NCBI GenBank assembly: GCA_023431205.1
Contig: JAEYXQ010000011.1
Coordinates: 1-54,497 of the forward strand
Source of the DNA: Pseudomonadota bacterium
GTDB taxonomy: Bacteria > Pseudomonadota > Alphaproteobacteria > Rhizobiales > Devosiaceae
Direction: 5' to 3'
DNA length: 54,497 nucleotides
The notes under the pieces: generated by a model
Seen by the model: only the letters and a program-made list of their open reading frames with translations
Told to the model about the DNA's origin: nothing
The model's database searches: none
Program-made: the position numbers and the translations under genes
Shown: positions 16,679 to 23,519 of the stretch, in pieces
Numbering within the stretch: the first letter of the stretch is position 1
Layout: every line of letters begins with the position of its first letter

Positions 16679-17136
16679 GTCTGGCTCTGGCGCTTGGTGT
16701 CGCCGGGATCAACGAGGCTCTGGAGGATCTGGTCGACCAGGTCGAGATCCTGCCGCTTGCCGGCGGACTGCTGCTGCAGGTCGACGAGATAGGAGGTGGT
16801 GTAGTAGAGCCGCCGCGCCAACATGGTGGCGATGGCGAGCGAGAATTCCGGGCGGGTGTCGAGAAAGGTCAGCGCATCGGGGATTTCGTAGGCGCGGACG
16901 GTGCTCAGCGCCTTGACCGTGGCCGAATGCGGCATGTCGAGCAGCACCGCCATTTCCCCGAACATCGAACCGGGCTCGTCGACATGGGTGACCTGGGTCC
17001 GCTCGCGGATCACTTCGACCTGCCCCTCGATCAGCACATACAGCCGGCCGAGGCGCTCGCCTTCGGGCAGGATGGTGGCGCCGGGGTCGAAGGTGCGGGG
17101 TTCGAGACCTTCGCAGTAGTCGAGGATATCGGCCAT
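16675..17136 (-). CDS. Cyclic-nucleotide-binding domain protein
   Basis: A 153-residue protein made almost entirely of one Crp-like sensor domain, without a DNA-binding helix-turn-helix. Residues 15-95 form the beta-roll; the phosphate-binding cassette reads FGEMAVLLDMPHSATV (59-74). The usual cassette Arg that grips the cyclic phosphate is His70 here, so cyclic nucleotide binding is doubtful. A helical tail (100-153) with DLQQQSAGKRQDLDL may oligomerise. It overlaps the Rdx gene by four bases. Confidence 0.85.
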   Translation of the reverse strand: MADILDYCEGLEPRTFDPGATILPEGERLGRLYVLIEGQVEVIRERTQVTHVDEPGSMFGEMAVLLDMPHSATVKALSTVRAYEIPDALTFLDTRPEFSLAIATMLARRLYYTTSYLVDLQQQSAGKRQDLDLVDQILQSLVDPGDTKRQSQT

Positions 17137-17232
17137 GAAGCGCCCTCCAGTGCCGGAGTTCTATAGCGCGGCCGGTGGCTGGTGGTCAAAAGGGTGCCGC
17201 CCGGAGCACAACTACCCGGGCGGCGCAGAGGC

Positions 17233-17736
17233 CTAGTTGTTGACCCAGACCACGGTGCGGCTGGAGTTCTCCACCAGCACCGGGCGGTCGTTCACATAGA
17301 CATAGGAGTAGGTCGGGCTGTCGGGGATGGCGTTGATCTCGACATCGCCCGGCAGGACGGTGCCGACGACGATGTCGCCATCCACGGTCACCGAGCCGAC
17401 CGGGTTGCCGATGGCATAGTCGGCGACCGGCTGCGACACCACGAAGCCGACATCGACGCTGCCGTCGATATAAATCGGGTCGACCGGATTGGCGGTGGCG
17501 TATTCGACGGTGGACGCCTCGACGCCGGCCTCGGCGCCGATCACGGCGCCGGCAAAGCCGCCGACCACGGCACCGATCGGGCCGCCCAGCACGGCACCCA
17601 GGGCCGCGCCGCCGACGCCGCCCGAAGTGGCGCCGATGGTGGCATTGGTGTCGGCATCGGTGGTGACGGTGGTCTGGGCAAAGGCCGGCGCGCCCAGCGC
17701 GATCACGGCCACGGAAGCCAGAAGCAGATTTTTCAT
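17233..17736 (-). CDS. DUF1236-type exported protein with a glycine zipper
   Basis: A 167-residue protein with a signal peptide (MKNLLLASVAVIALGAPAFA), a glycine-zipper stretch (about residues 39-70, GG and GA repeats) and a C-terminal DUF1236-like end containing YVNDRPVLVE and TVVWV. DUF1236 proteins are common exported proteins of unknown function in Hyphomicrobiales. The start at 17736 follows AGGAC. The same frame stays open for a further 500 bases upstream, but that part is the hairpin-rich stretch and has no protein character. Confidence 0.85.
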   Translation of the reverse strand: MKNLLLASVAVIALGAPAFAQTTVTTDADTNATIGATSGGVGGAALGAVLGGPIGAVVGGFAGAVIGAEAGVEASTVEYATANPVDPIYIDGSVDVGFVVSQPVADYAIGNPVGSVTVDGDIVVGTVLPGDVEINAIPDSPTYSYVYVNDRPVLVENSSRTVVWVNN

Positions 17737-17769
17737 GGTGAGTAGTCCTGTCCTGGGGAGGATTTTGGG

Positions 17770-18045
17770 CCTCCCAAGTTGCGGGTTAATGCGCCGGCCC
17801 GGGCTGGGCGCTGGCGCGGTGAACCGCCCCGGCTCCAGCAACGGGCTGGCCGGGCGTCGGTTCCCGCAATGTGATCGGCGCCGCGTGGGCGCGTGGCCGA
17901 TGGGCAACGCCGGACAGGAGGGCGTGCCGAAGCGCCGGGCGGCGCTGCCGCAGCCCGGTGGCAAGGGAAGGCGGGTCCCCGAGGCGCACACGCCTCTGAG
18001 ATATTTTAAGTGAGACGCGAGCGCCTCGGGGCGCCGGGATTTTAG
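17770..18045. other. Hairpin-rich non-coding stretch, candidate structured RNA or repeat
   Basis: The 479-base gap 17737-18215 has no credible gene; this part of it is dense in perfect or near-perfect stems. Clear ones are an 11-bp inverted repeat CCCCGAGGCGC/GCGCCTCGGGG (17977-17987 with 18021-18031), ATCGGC/GCCGAT with inner CGCG pairs (17874-17901), CCCGGC/GCCGGG with inner CAGC/GCTG (17828-17854), CCGGGC/GCCCGG (17935-17958) and a small TTGGG/CCCAA hairpin near 17765-17777. An AT-rich TTAAAATAT core lies inside the first repeat and could be a promoter. If transcribed with its neighbours, it would lead into DUF1236. I considered 6S RNA and found no firm match. I see nothing identifiable in 18046-18215. 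Confidence 0.45.
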
Positions 18046-18215
18046 AACGGGGTGCGGCGACTCCATTTCGGACAGGAGAGCGAAATTGTTGCCCTCGCCG
18101 AACCTGAGCGGTCCACCCACGAGCCCATGGAAGGCAGCGACGCCCCCATGCCCGGCCGTCCTCCCGCCACTGGTCGCTGCGCAGGCCGCCTTGTCGCGGG
18201 AGAGATAAGGGGAGT

Positions 18216-18791
18216 TTACCCCAGCCGGCGGACCCGGGGACAAGTGGGGTCATCCTCTTGGGGCGCCACGCTTTCCTGCGCCGCCAGTTCCGCCAGGGCG
18301 GCTGCCCGGCCGGCCTGGAAGATCTCAGCGTAGCGGCGACGGCTGTACTGTGCTTCTCGCTCGATCAGCTTGCGGCGCATCTCGCTCATGTCGCGCTCGG
18401 TTTTCGGCGGTGGCGGCACGGCGGGGCGGTGGCGCCGCACCGGCGCCGACCCATTGCTGAACTGCCAGGCCTGGCAGCCGGACTTGGCCTCCCAGGCGGT
18501 ATGGAGGCTCTCCCAGTGGTCGAGCCGGGCGAGCATGCGTCCGAGCTGCACCGCCAGTCCGCCATAGTCGAAGGCTGCGACCGGCAGTTTTTCCCCACGG
18601 GACCGCGCGAAGGGTGCTGCGTCGGCGATCAGCGATTCGGCAGCGATTCGCACCGGGTCGGGTATGGCAGCAGCCGGCCGGCGGACGGCAATGGCGGCGA
18701 CCTGCGTGCGGAGCGCCGTCAGCTCCAGCCACAGTTTTTCGTGGCGCTCGGCCAGCATCCGGCTGGTGGCAAGGGGCAGCTGGGCGGACAT
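18216..18791 (-). CDS. Hypothetical protein, Ala/Arg-rich
   Basis: A 191-residue protein I do not recognise. The N-terminal half is helical and rich in Ala, Leu and Arg; the middle (about residues 118-130) is a Pro-rich linker RHRPAVPPPPKTE; the C-terminal part (131-175) is a charged helix, MRRKLIEREAQYSRRRYAE, with coiled-coil character. There is no signal peptide or membrane helix. Composition and codon use match the chromosome. The plus strand also has open frames here, so the assignment rests on codon pattern and start position. Confidence 0.6.
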   Translation of the reverse strand: MSAQLPLATSRMLAERHEKLWLELTALRTQVAAIAVRRPAAAIPDPVRIAAESLIADAAPFARSRGEKLPVAAFDYGGLAVQLGRMLARLDHWESLHTAWEAKSGCQAWQFSNGSAPVRRHRPAVPPPPKTERDMSEMRRKLIEREAQYSRRRYAEIFQAGRAAALAELAAQESVAPQEDDPTCPRVRRLG

Positions 18792-18868
18792 TTTCTAAGG
18801 CTTCCTCGTCTGGTCAACAGGGTAACCAGGGAGGATACGCCCGCCCACAGCGGCGGGGATAAGTCGCC

Positions 18869-19126
18869 TCAGCCGACCAGCGTGCCCCATTCGGGGCGCC
18901 ATTCGGCATCGTCGGCAACGATCACGGCGATTTCCCGAAACCCCGCCTCGGCCTTGAGCGCCTCGGCGGCTGCGAGCGCCATCGGCACCGGCTGGGGGAA
19001 GTCGGCGATCACCTCCACGGCGGCGACGTCGGCGACGGTGCGTCCGAGGGCGCGGCGCACGGTGACGATCACCGCGTCATGCGGCTGGCGATCATTGGGG
19101 TAGAGGCGTCTCAGTTCCCGAGCCAT
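18869..19126 (-). CDS. Small hypothetical protein, 85 residues
   Basis: The product starts MARELRRLYP after an AGGA ribosome site and has an alternating alpha/beta look: VIVTVRRALG, VADVAAVEVIADFPQ, an Ala-rich helix, then IAVIVADDAEW. It has no known motif, signal peptide or membrane helix. The frame is open further upstream, but that part lies across the next gene and is not coding. Confidence 0.55.
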   Translation of the reverse strand: MARELRRLYPNDRQPHDAVIVTVRRALGRTVADVAAVEVIADFPQPVPMALAAAEALKAEAGFREIAVIVADDAEWRPEWGTLVG

Positions 19127-19197
19127 GGCGAAATCCTGACAGATGGCTAACAAGCGGTGAACGCCGCGGTCCGTTCCATCACGAAATGCCGGCAAAA

Positions 19198-19758
19198 TCA
19201 GCGGGCTGGCCGGTAGGTGAGGGCAAGGTGCCCGCCCGGAAACCGCTTCTCGCCGGTGAGTTGCAGGTCGACGACCTCCCGGAGACCCTCGAACAGGTAC
19301 GGCCCGTGCCCGGCAATCCGCGGCTGCACCACGAACTCGTATTCGTCGATCAGCCCTAGCGCCGCCAGGTGAAGCGGCAGCGCCACGCCGCCAAGGAGAA
19401 TGCCGCGGCCCGGCTCGCTTTTGAGCCGGCGAATGGTGGTTTCGAGGTCGCGGTTGCGAACCAGCTCGGTGTTCCAGCCGGGGTTTTGGGGCAGCGTGTC
19501 GGACACGACGTACTTTTTCGCCCGCGTGATCGCGTGGGCAAAGGGCACCATCCACTCGGGAAACCCCTCCGGCACCCGGCCCTCCGCCACCGGCCGCCAG
19601 AACTCCATCAACCCGTAGGTGATGCGCCCGAACACGAGATGGTCGCCGGAGGCGATCCACTCGGTGGCGTGGGCGTGGGTGTGCTCGTCAGGGATGCCGA
19701 CCTGGTGGTCGATGCAGCCGTCTAGGGTGATGCCGATGGAGTAGCGGAGGGGTTGCAT
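19198..19758 (-). CDS. Dihydrofolate reductase / RibD C-terminal family protein
   Basis: A 186-residue protein of the DHFR-like RibD_C fold, probably an NADPH-dependent reductase of unknown substrate. It shows the family pattern: SIGITLDGCID at the N-terminus, the HLVFGRITYGLMEFW block, KKYVVSDTL, GRGILLGGVALPLHL as the nucleotide-binding glycine loop, and DEYEFVVQPRIAGHGPYLF. The ATG at 19758 gives the canonical N-terminus. It is the last GC-rich gene before the AT-richer island. Confidence 0.88.
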   Translation of the reverse strand: MQPLRYSIGITLDGCIDHQVGIPDEHTHAHATEWIASGDHLVFGRITYGLMEFWRPVAEGRVPEGFPEWMVPFAHAITRAKKYVVSDTLPQNPGWNTELVRNRDLETTIRRLKSEPGRGILLGGVALPLHLAALGLIDEYEFVVQPRIAGHGPYLFEGLREVVDLQLTGEKRFPGGHLALTYRPAR

Positions 19759-19796
19759 GGGGTGAGGGTGGCACCTTGAGAACAGGCGATTGTATA

Positions 19797-22202
19797 TCAC
19801 AGCTCAAAGAGTTTTAGCTGCCGAGCCTCGCCAGAGTCTTCAGTTCGATCTCTAATCGATACAAATATCCCTCTTCCCTCCAGCCTTACTACGACGCTGA
19901 GAGCCTGTGACCCGAGGTCAAGGTTATGAGAAGTTGCGCCCCCAATAACTCCAGAGAAAGGGAAAAACACTGAGTCCGGGCCCAAACTGCGCGGTCCATC
20001 AAGCTCATGAAGCCTCATCTCTGTTGGCGTGTTTGCCACGCTGTTTGGTTGGGGAAGCGAGGTTTCCAGCAACACCCTTCGTTCCGCGAAACCACCTCGC
20101 TTGGCCAACTTTTGGTCTGCCAGTGCAAGAAGACGCTCCCAAGACATCTCGGTGGATGTCGCGAGAGAACGCACGACCTCTAGGAGGTCCGACAATTCCT
20201 CTCCGACGGCAGGAGCGCTCGCAGCCGATCGGAATTCTAGAGCTTCCTCAAAGAGCTTGCTTAGGAGAGCGAGCCGCATGTCTTCGCTAGCAAGTCTCGC
20301 CTCCAGAGCTAGCTCCCCCCCTGCTCTGATCTGGTCAGGAACCCTATCGCGAACGAGTTTGCCGAATGTTTGTCGCTGTCTGGTGCGAAAATGACTCGCG
20401 TAGTTCGGCGGGTTCACTGCCACTCCCGCTTGAAATAAGCGGTAGAACACATGGCTCAACGTTGAACCTTGAAGTTCAACGGGGAGTCGCCTAGCCAAAG
20501 CAACTTCTATGACGGCATCAAGGAAATCCTCTCGACGGATCAACTCCGCTTCAGGGTTAAGCTGAATCGTTATCGGCGTACTGGGGAGGCGCGTGAGGTC
20601 TTCGAAGCTTGCAACCTTGGTCGGTCTGTAACGCGGTGCGTCTCTAGGAGCTGGGTCGACAGTTTCGCGCGCTCTAAACCACGGCAAATTTCGTCCAACG
20701 CGGTACTCCTGCGGCACGCCTGAAAACCACATTATCTGGGCGCGCTTACCGAGCTTATTGGCTATTGCAGCCGTCCGAACGCCAATCTCAACCGCGTCTT
20801 TCGTAGAAAGGGTGCTTCCGCGACTCTTAGAGCGCAGAACGTCTACATAGCTCCATCGCCCTTCGTCCCCTTCCTGCAGGAATCTTGGCTTATAACGATG
20901 TTTGACTGAGGAGATTACCTTTCTAGAGACGTCAATCTGATAGGAGTCATGAGGCAGTACCTGCAGGCCATCAGGCAATCCCCACAAAGCGTCGACGTAG
21001 GCGATCTGTTGATTTGGGTCGGCATATGCCCACGCCCCCGCGTGTGCCGGCAAAAAGGCGTGCAAAATAAACGCTATATCGTCCAGCTTCTCGACTTGGG
21101 AGCTGTATTTTCGAACCTGTCTCTCCAGCCATTCGACGGCGTCTGATCCATTTACGGTGTCAGTGCGCGGCAAGTTAAAGCTGGAGGCTCCCGCCGCTGC
21201 TATTTCCATACGGATGACTGCACGGCCCCCGGTCAGATCGTCGATTTCCTGCTCCAAAGCAGGCCGAGAACCGATCTCGCTCGCTATTACGGTGCCCGTG
21301 GCTACATAGAGCCTGGGAGCCGTATCTCGACTATCGAAGTCGAAATCGCTGAGATTGCGGAGCTTTTTCCAACGGGTTTCCGAACCAACATTGTACTCAG
21401 TAAAGACCCTCGCTGCATCTGCTTGAGGCGGTCGGAACGCAAGGTTGCGACCTAGCTTTCCTGGGTCAACACCGTGATCAATCTCAGCCCACTCTAGATC
21501 TAGTTGAACGACCCACAGTGACCCGCGAGAGACCACCCACTCGATATGACACCTTGGAGGGAGAGTCTCAGCAGACCAATTCCCTAATGACCGCAAAATG
21601 GCATGTGGGACTCGCGCAGCGCTACTTAGCGGCTTAGTGGGATCCGGTCGTGCGGCAAACTTGGAGTTTAGACCACGAGAGCCCAACCAAGTTGGAGAGT
21701 GTACCTCGTATTGCCACTGATTGCGGGTGGGGCTTAGCCTCACCTCGTTGGAAAGGTGGCCTGCCCCATCAGGCTCCATGAGCACTTGAAGTACCAACCC
21801 GAGAGGGGTTGTTTCATCGCGCTCAGCCGCATGTTGGAAAATGGCGAGCGCAGCTTCCAAGAATTCCTGCGCGCCCGCCGTTGGCCCGATATTAAGTGAG
21901 AGGAAGCGCCCACGATCCTGCAAGCTCTCTTCCACGCCACTGGACCGCACTATGTAACCCGCCGATGCGATCGCTCGATTCGCAGCTAACCACCTGTCAA
22001 CATCGGGAACGGATGCTAGGACTGCTCCAGTCTTCTTCCAATGGTCAAACAGGTCGCGGGATACACTCATGTATTTCGGTGTCCAGGCATCAGGGATACC
22101 CCCCAAGCCGGCCGACTTACACCCAAATATCTCAGCATGTTGCTGGTAAGCGAGGAAGCTACACGCTGAGTTTGAGTAGCCCCCAAAATCAACGCGTATC
22201 AT
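19797..22202 (-). CDS. PEP/pyruvate-binding ATP-grasp-like protein fused to a MazG-type pyrophosphohydrolase
   Basis: An 801-residue fusion. Residues 25-240 resemble the ATP-grasp part of PEP synthase/PPDK: CKSAGLGGIPDAW (28-40), YIVRSSGVEES (83-93) and HIEWVVSRGSLWVVQ (219-233). A middle region (about 325-430) has VIRMEI and DALWGLPDGL and may be a second, diverged ATP-grasp half. Residues 613-715 are MazG-like: FGKLVRDRVPDQ, then the metal motifs EExxE (E652, E653, E656) and ExxD (E669, D672). About 85 beta-rich residues close the chain. The ATG abuts the preceding TGA, so translation is coupled. Base composition is AT-richer than the neighbours. Domain calls are by eye; overall function is unknown. 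Confidence 0.75.
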   Translation of the reverse strand: MIRVDFGGYSNSACSFLAYQQHAEIFGCKSAGLGGIPDAWTPKYMSVSRDLFDHWKKTGAVLASVPDVDRWLAANRAIASAGYIVRSSGVEESLQDRGRFLSLNIGPTAGAQEFLEAALAIFQHAAERDETTPLGLVLQVLMEPDGAGHLSNEVRLSPTRNQWQYEVHSPTWLGSRGLNSKFAARPDPTKPLSSAARVPHAILRSLGNWSAETLPPRCHIEWVVSRGSLWVVQLDLEWAEIDHGVDPGKLGRNLAFRPPQADAARVFTEYNVGSETRWKKLRNLSDFDFDSRDTAPRLYVATGTVIASEIGSRPALEQEIDDLTGGRAVIRMEIAAAGASSFNLPRTDTVNGSDAVEWLERQVRKYSSQVEKLDDIAFILHAFLPAHAGAWAYADPNQQIAYVDALWGLPDGLQVLPHDSYQIDVSRKVISSVKHRYKPRFLQEGDEGRWSYVDVLRSKSRGSTLSTKDAVEIGVRTAAIANKLGKRAQIMWFSGVPQEYRVGRNLPWFRARETVDPAPRDAPRYRPTKVASFEDLTRLPSTPITIQLNPEAELIRREDFLDAVIEVALARRLPVELQGSTLSHVFYRLFQAGVAVNPPNYASHFRTRQRQTFGKLVRDRVPDQIRAGGELALEARLASEDMRLALLSKLFEEALEFRSAASAPAVGEELSDLLEVVRSLATSTEMSWERLLALADQKLAKRGGFAERRVLLETSLPQPNSVANTPTEMRLHELDGPRSLGPDSVFFPFSGVIGGATSHNLDLGSQALSVVVRLEGRGIFVSIRDRTEDSGEARQLKLFEL

Positions 22203-22775
22203 TCACTCCTCGTCCTTTTGCCTCGTGGTGCCTATATACTTCTGAGCGAAATTTTGTAGCGCCGCGATAACATTGTCAGAAAAATAGCCAAACAAGAAGC
22301 CAAAGCCCAAGCAGAAGTAGGTGGTCTTGAACGTTTCCTGCTTCACAAACGGTATTAAGCCAGACACGATCACAAAGGCGAGAAATACCGACACCACGCC
22401 CGAGATTGCTGGCACCAATATTCGCCACAGTACACGATCTACACTCCAGAGGCCCTTGGCCACCGAATGGTAAAGCCATTTAAGATCGAATATTATCCCG
22501 CCAATGACCCCGGAGAGCGCCACAATGACCCATTGCAGCAGGTCCTTCTGAACGAGGAAGCCTCCGACAATATCTATCGAAGTTGCTGATTGTCTAGGTT
22601 CGGCCAGGCCGAACCCAATGGTCACCAGCGCGGCTGCAACAGTAGCTAAGAGCGCAAGCAGGTATGCTAACTCGAGGACAATCTGCTTCCAAGCGCGCGA
22701 CGGGTAACGACTCACCCATTCGCCTTCGTCGCGACCATCTGTAAGTTTATCGGCCTTAGTCTTTTCTGCAGCCAT
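22203..22775 (-). CDS. Four-helix membrane protein of unknown function
   Basis: A 190-residue protein with a charged cytoplasmic N-terminus (about 30 residues), predicted membrane helices near 33-57, 79-97, 117-142 and 152-168, and a short charged C-terminal tail. I recognise no family. It is the middle gene of the AT-richer trio: one base separates it from the HIT gene upstream and none from the ATP-grasp/MazG gene downstream. If the trio is a defence or stress system, this would be the natural membrane effector or anchor, but that is inference from order alone. Confidence 0.75.
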   Translation of the reverse strand: MAAEKTKADKLTDGRDEGEWVSRYPSRAWKQIVLELAYLLALLATVAAALVTIGFGLAEPRQSATSIDIVGGFLVQKDLLQWVIVALSGVIGGIIFDLKWLYHSVAKGLWSVDRVLWRILVPAISGVVSVFLAFVIVSGLIPFVKQETFKTTYFCLGFGFLFGYFSDNVIAALQNFAQKYIGTTRQKDEE

Positions 22776-22776
22776 A

Positions 22777-23394
22777 CTATGCCGCGAAAGCCGTGAGTGT
22801 TTCCTGCATAGTGGTCATTCGCGGCGCAGCTCTATAGTCCCATTGCTCGAGACTTAGTTCCTTCGCTATCAACCGCCTAAACCACTGGGACTGCGGCGCC
22901 TCAGGAAGGCCGACGGCCACGCGCCCGTCTCCTGAGAAGGCACTGAAGTACTCTTTATCGCTACAGGAAGGTGCCAAGAAATTCCGGTCCCGAGCAACAC
23001 TCCAGTGGATATCAGGCCGTCTAACAGCAATATCGATGAGATCAAATTGCAGAGGGACTAAGTGTAGGTGCGCCTGATCCACGCCACAGCTGGTAAGACT
23101 GCCGTAGGCGCCACCGTGTTCAAATCGGAATACCGTTCCAGGGAAATGCTGGAGGTATCCGTCCACCCGGCTGACGAGACTGCGAAGCTCCTCGCGCTCG
23201 TGTATGTTGAGGTGAGATAGGTTGGGGATCCTTCGGCGCGGAATCACAAGAAGCCACCCGGCGACGAGGCTTCCCAGCGATGGCATGACCACGAATGAGT
23301 TCGTCTCGAAAACCGGGATGTCGTATTGAGGACGCAGGCTCTTGTCCCTGCCCACGATCCATTCAAACCGAGAAGTTTTGGAGTGATTCGCCAT
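22777..23394 (-). CDS. HIT-like nucleotide-binding protein
   Basis: A 205-residue protein with HIT-superfamily features: LVIPRRRIPNLSHL (49-62) as the beta-strand and nucleotide-contact region, RFEHGGAYGS (90-99) and the histidine motif VDQAHLHLVP (105-114). HIT hydrolases need H-phi-H-phi-H; here the middle nucleophile (His109) and the last His (His111) remain, but the first is Gln107. The C-terminal 90 residues are an extension without recognised motifs. The ATG at 23394 lacks a strong ribosome site; a TTG 18 bases upstream is an alternative. It is the first gene of the trio. Confidence 0.75.
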   Translation of the reverse strand: MANHSKTSRFEWIVGRDKSLRPQYDIPVFETNSFVVMPSLGSLVAGWLLVIPRRRIPNLSHLNIHEREELRSLVSRVDGYLQHFPGTVFRFEHGGAYGSLTSCGVDQAHLHLVPLQFDLIDIAVRRPDIHWSVARDRNFLAPSCSDKEYFSAFSGDGRVAVGLPEAPQSQWFRRLIAKELSLEQWDYRAAPRMTTMQETLTAFAA

Positions 23395-23414
23395 GGGCAA
23401 AAGATATGTCAAGT

Positions 23415-23439
23415 CCGCCGGGCTTTAAAGGCCCGACGG
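23415..23439 (-). other. Stem-loop ahead of the HIT gene
   Basis: CCGTCGGGC pairs with GCCCGGCGG (one G-T pair) around a seven-base loop. It lies in the space between lepA and the HIT gene, 20 bases before the HIT start. No T-run follows on the minus strand, so it may be a leader hairpin of the trio or a weak end for the lepA transcript. The sequence around it is AT-rich, with TATAGT and TTGACA boxes that are not at promoter spacing. Confidence 0.35.
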
Positions 23440-23519
23440 CAGTGCTTCAAACTATAGTCAATTAATGAGGAGTGCCCGCGTACCGCCGACCTCTGCCCAG
23501 AGGGCGAGGTGAAGAGGCC

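Noticed and set aside
17780..18010. Cobalamin riboswitch on the plus strand
   Set aside because: Fragments such as CCCGCAATGTGATCGG and GGGAAGGCGGG resemble parts of the motif, but the order is wrong, the GGGAA-GCC-GGTG core is missing and no plus-strand gene follows.
17770..18010. 6S RNA on the minus strand
   Set aside because: There is an AATATCTCAGAGG start-like string and many stems, but I could not align the central bubble or the closing stem, the length is large for 6S, and the usual zapA/ygfA neighbours are absent.
17770..18215. tmRNA, SRP RNA or RNase P RNA
   Set aside because: None of the diagnostic strings (tag peptide codons, GGTCAGGTCCGGAAGGAAGCAGC-like loop, GAGGAAAGTCCGG) is present.
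19759..19796. Attachment site or direct repeat at the left edge of the AT-richer cassette
   Set aside because: I compared the left edge with the lepA side (23395-23519) by eye and saw no shared repeat or tRNA end.
23401..23460. Sigma-70 promoter for the AT-richer cassette
   Set aside because: TTGACA and TATAGT boxes exist but are in the wrong order and at the wrong spacing relative to each other and to the start codon.
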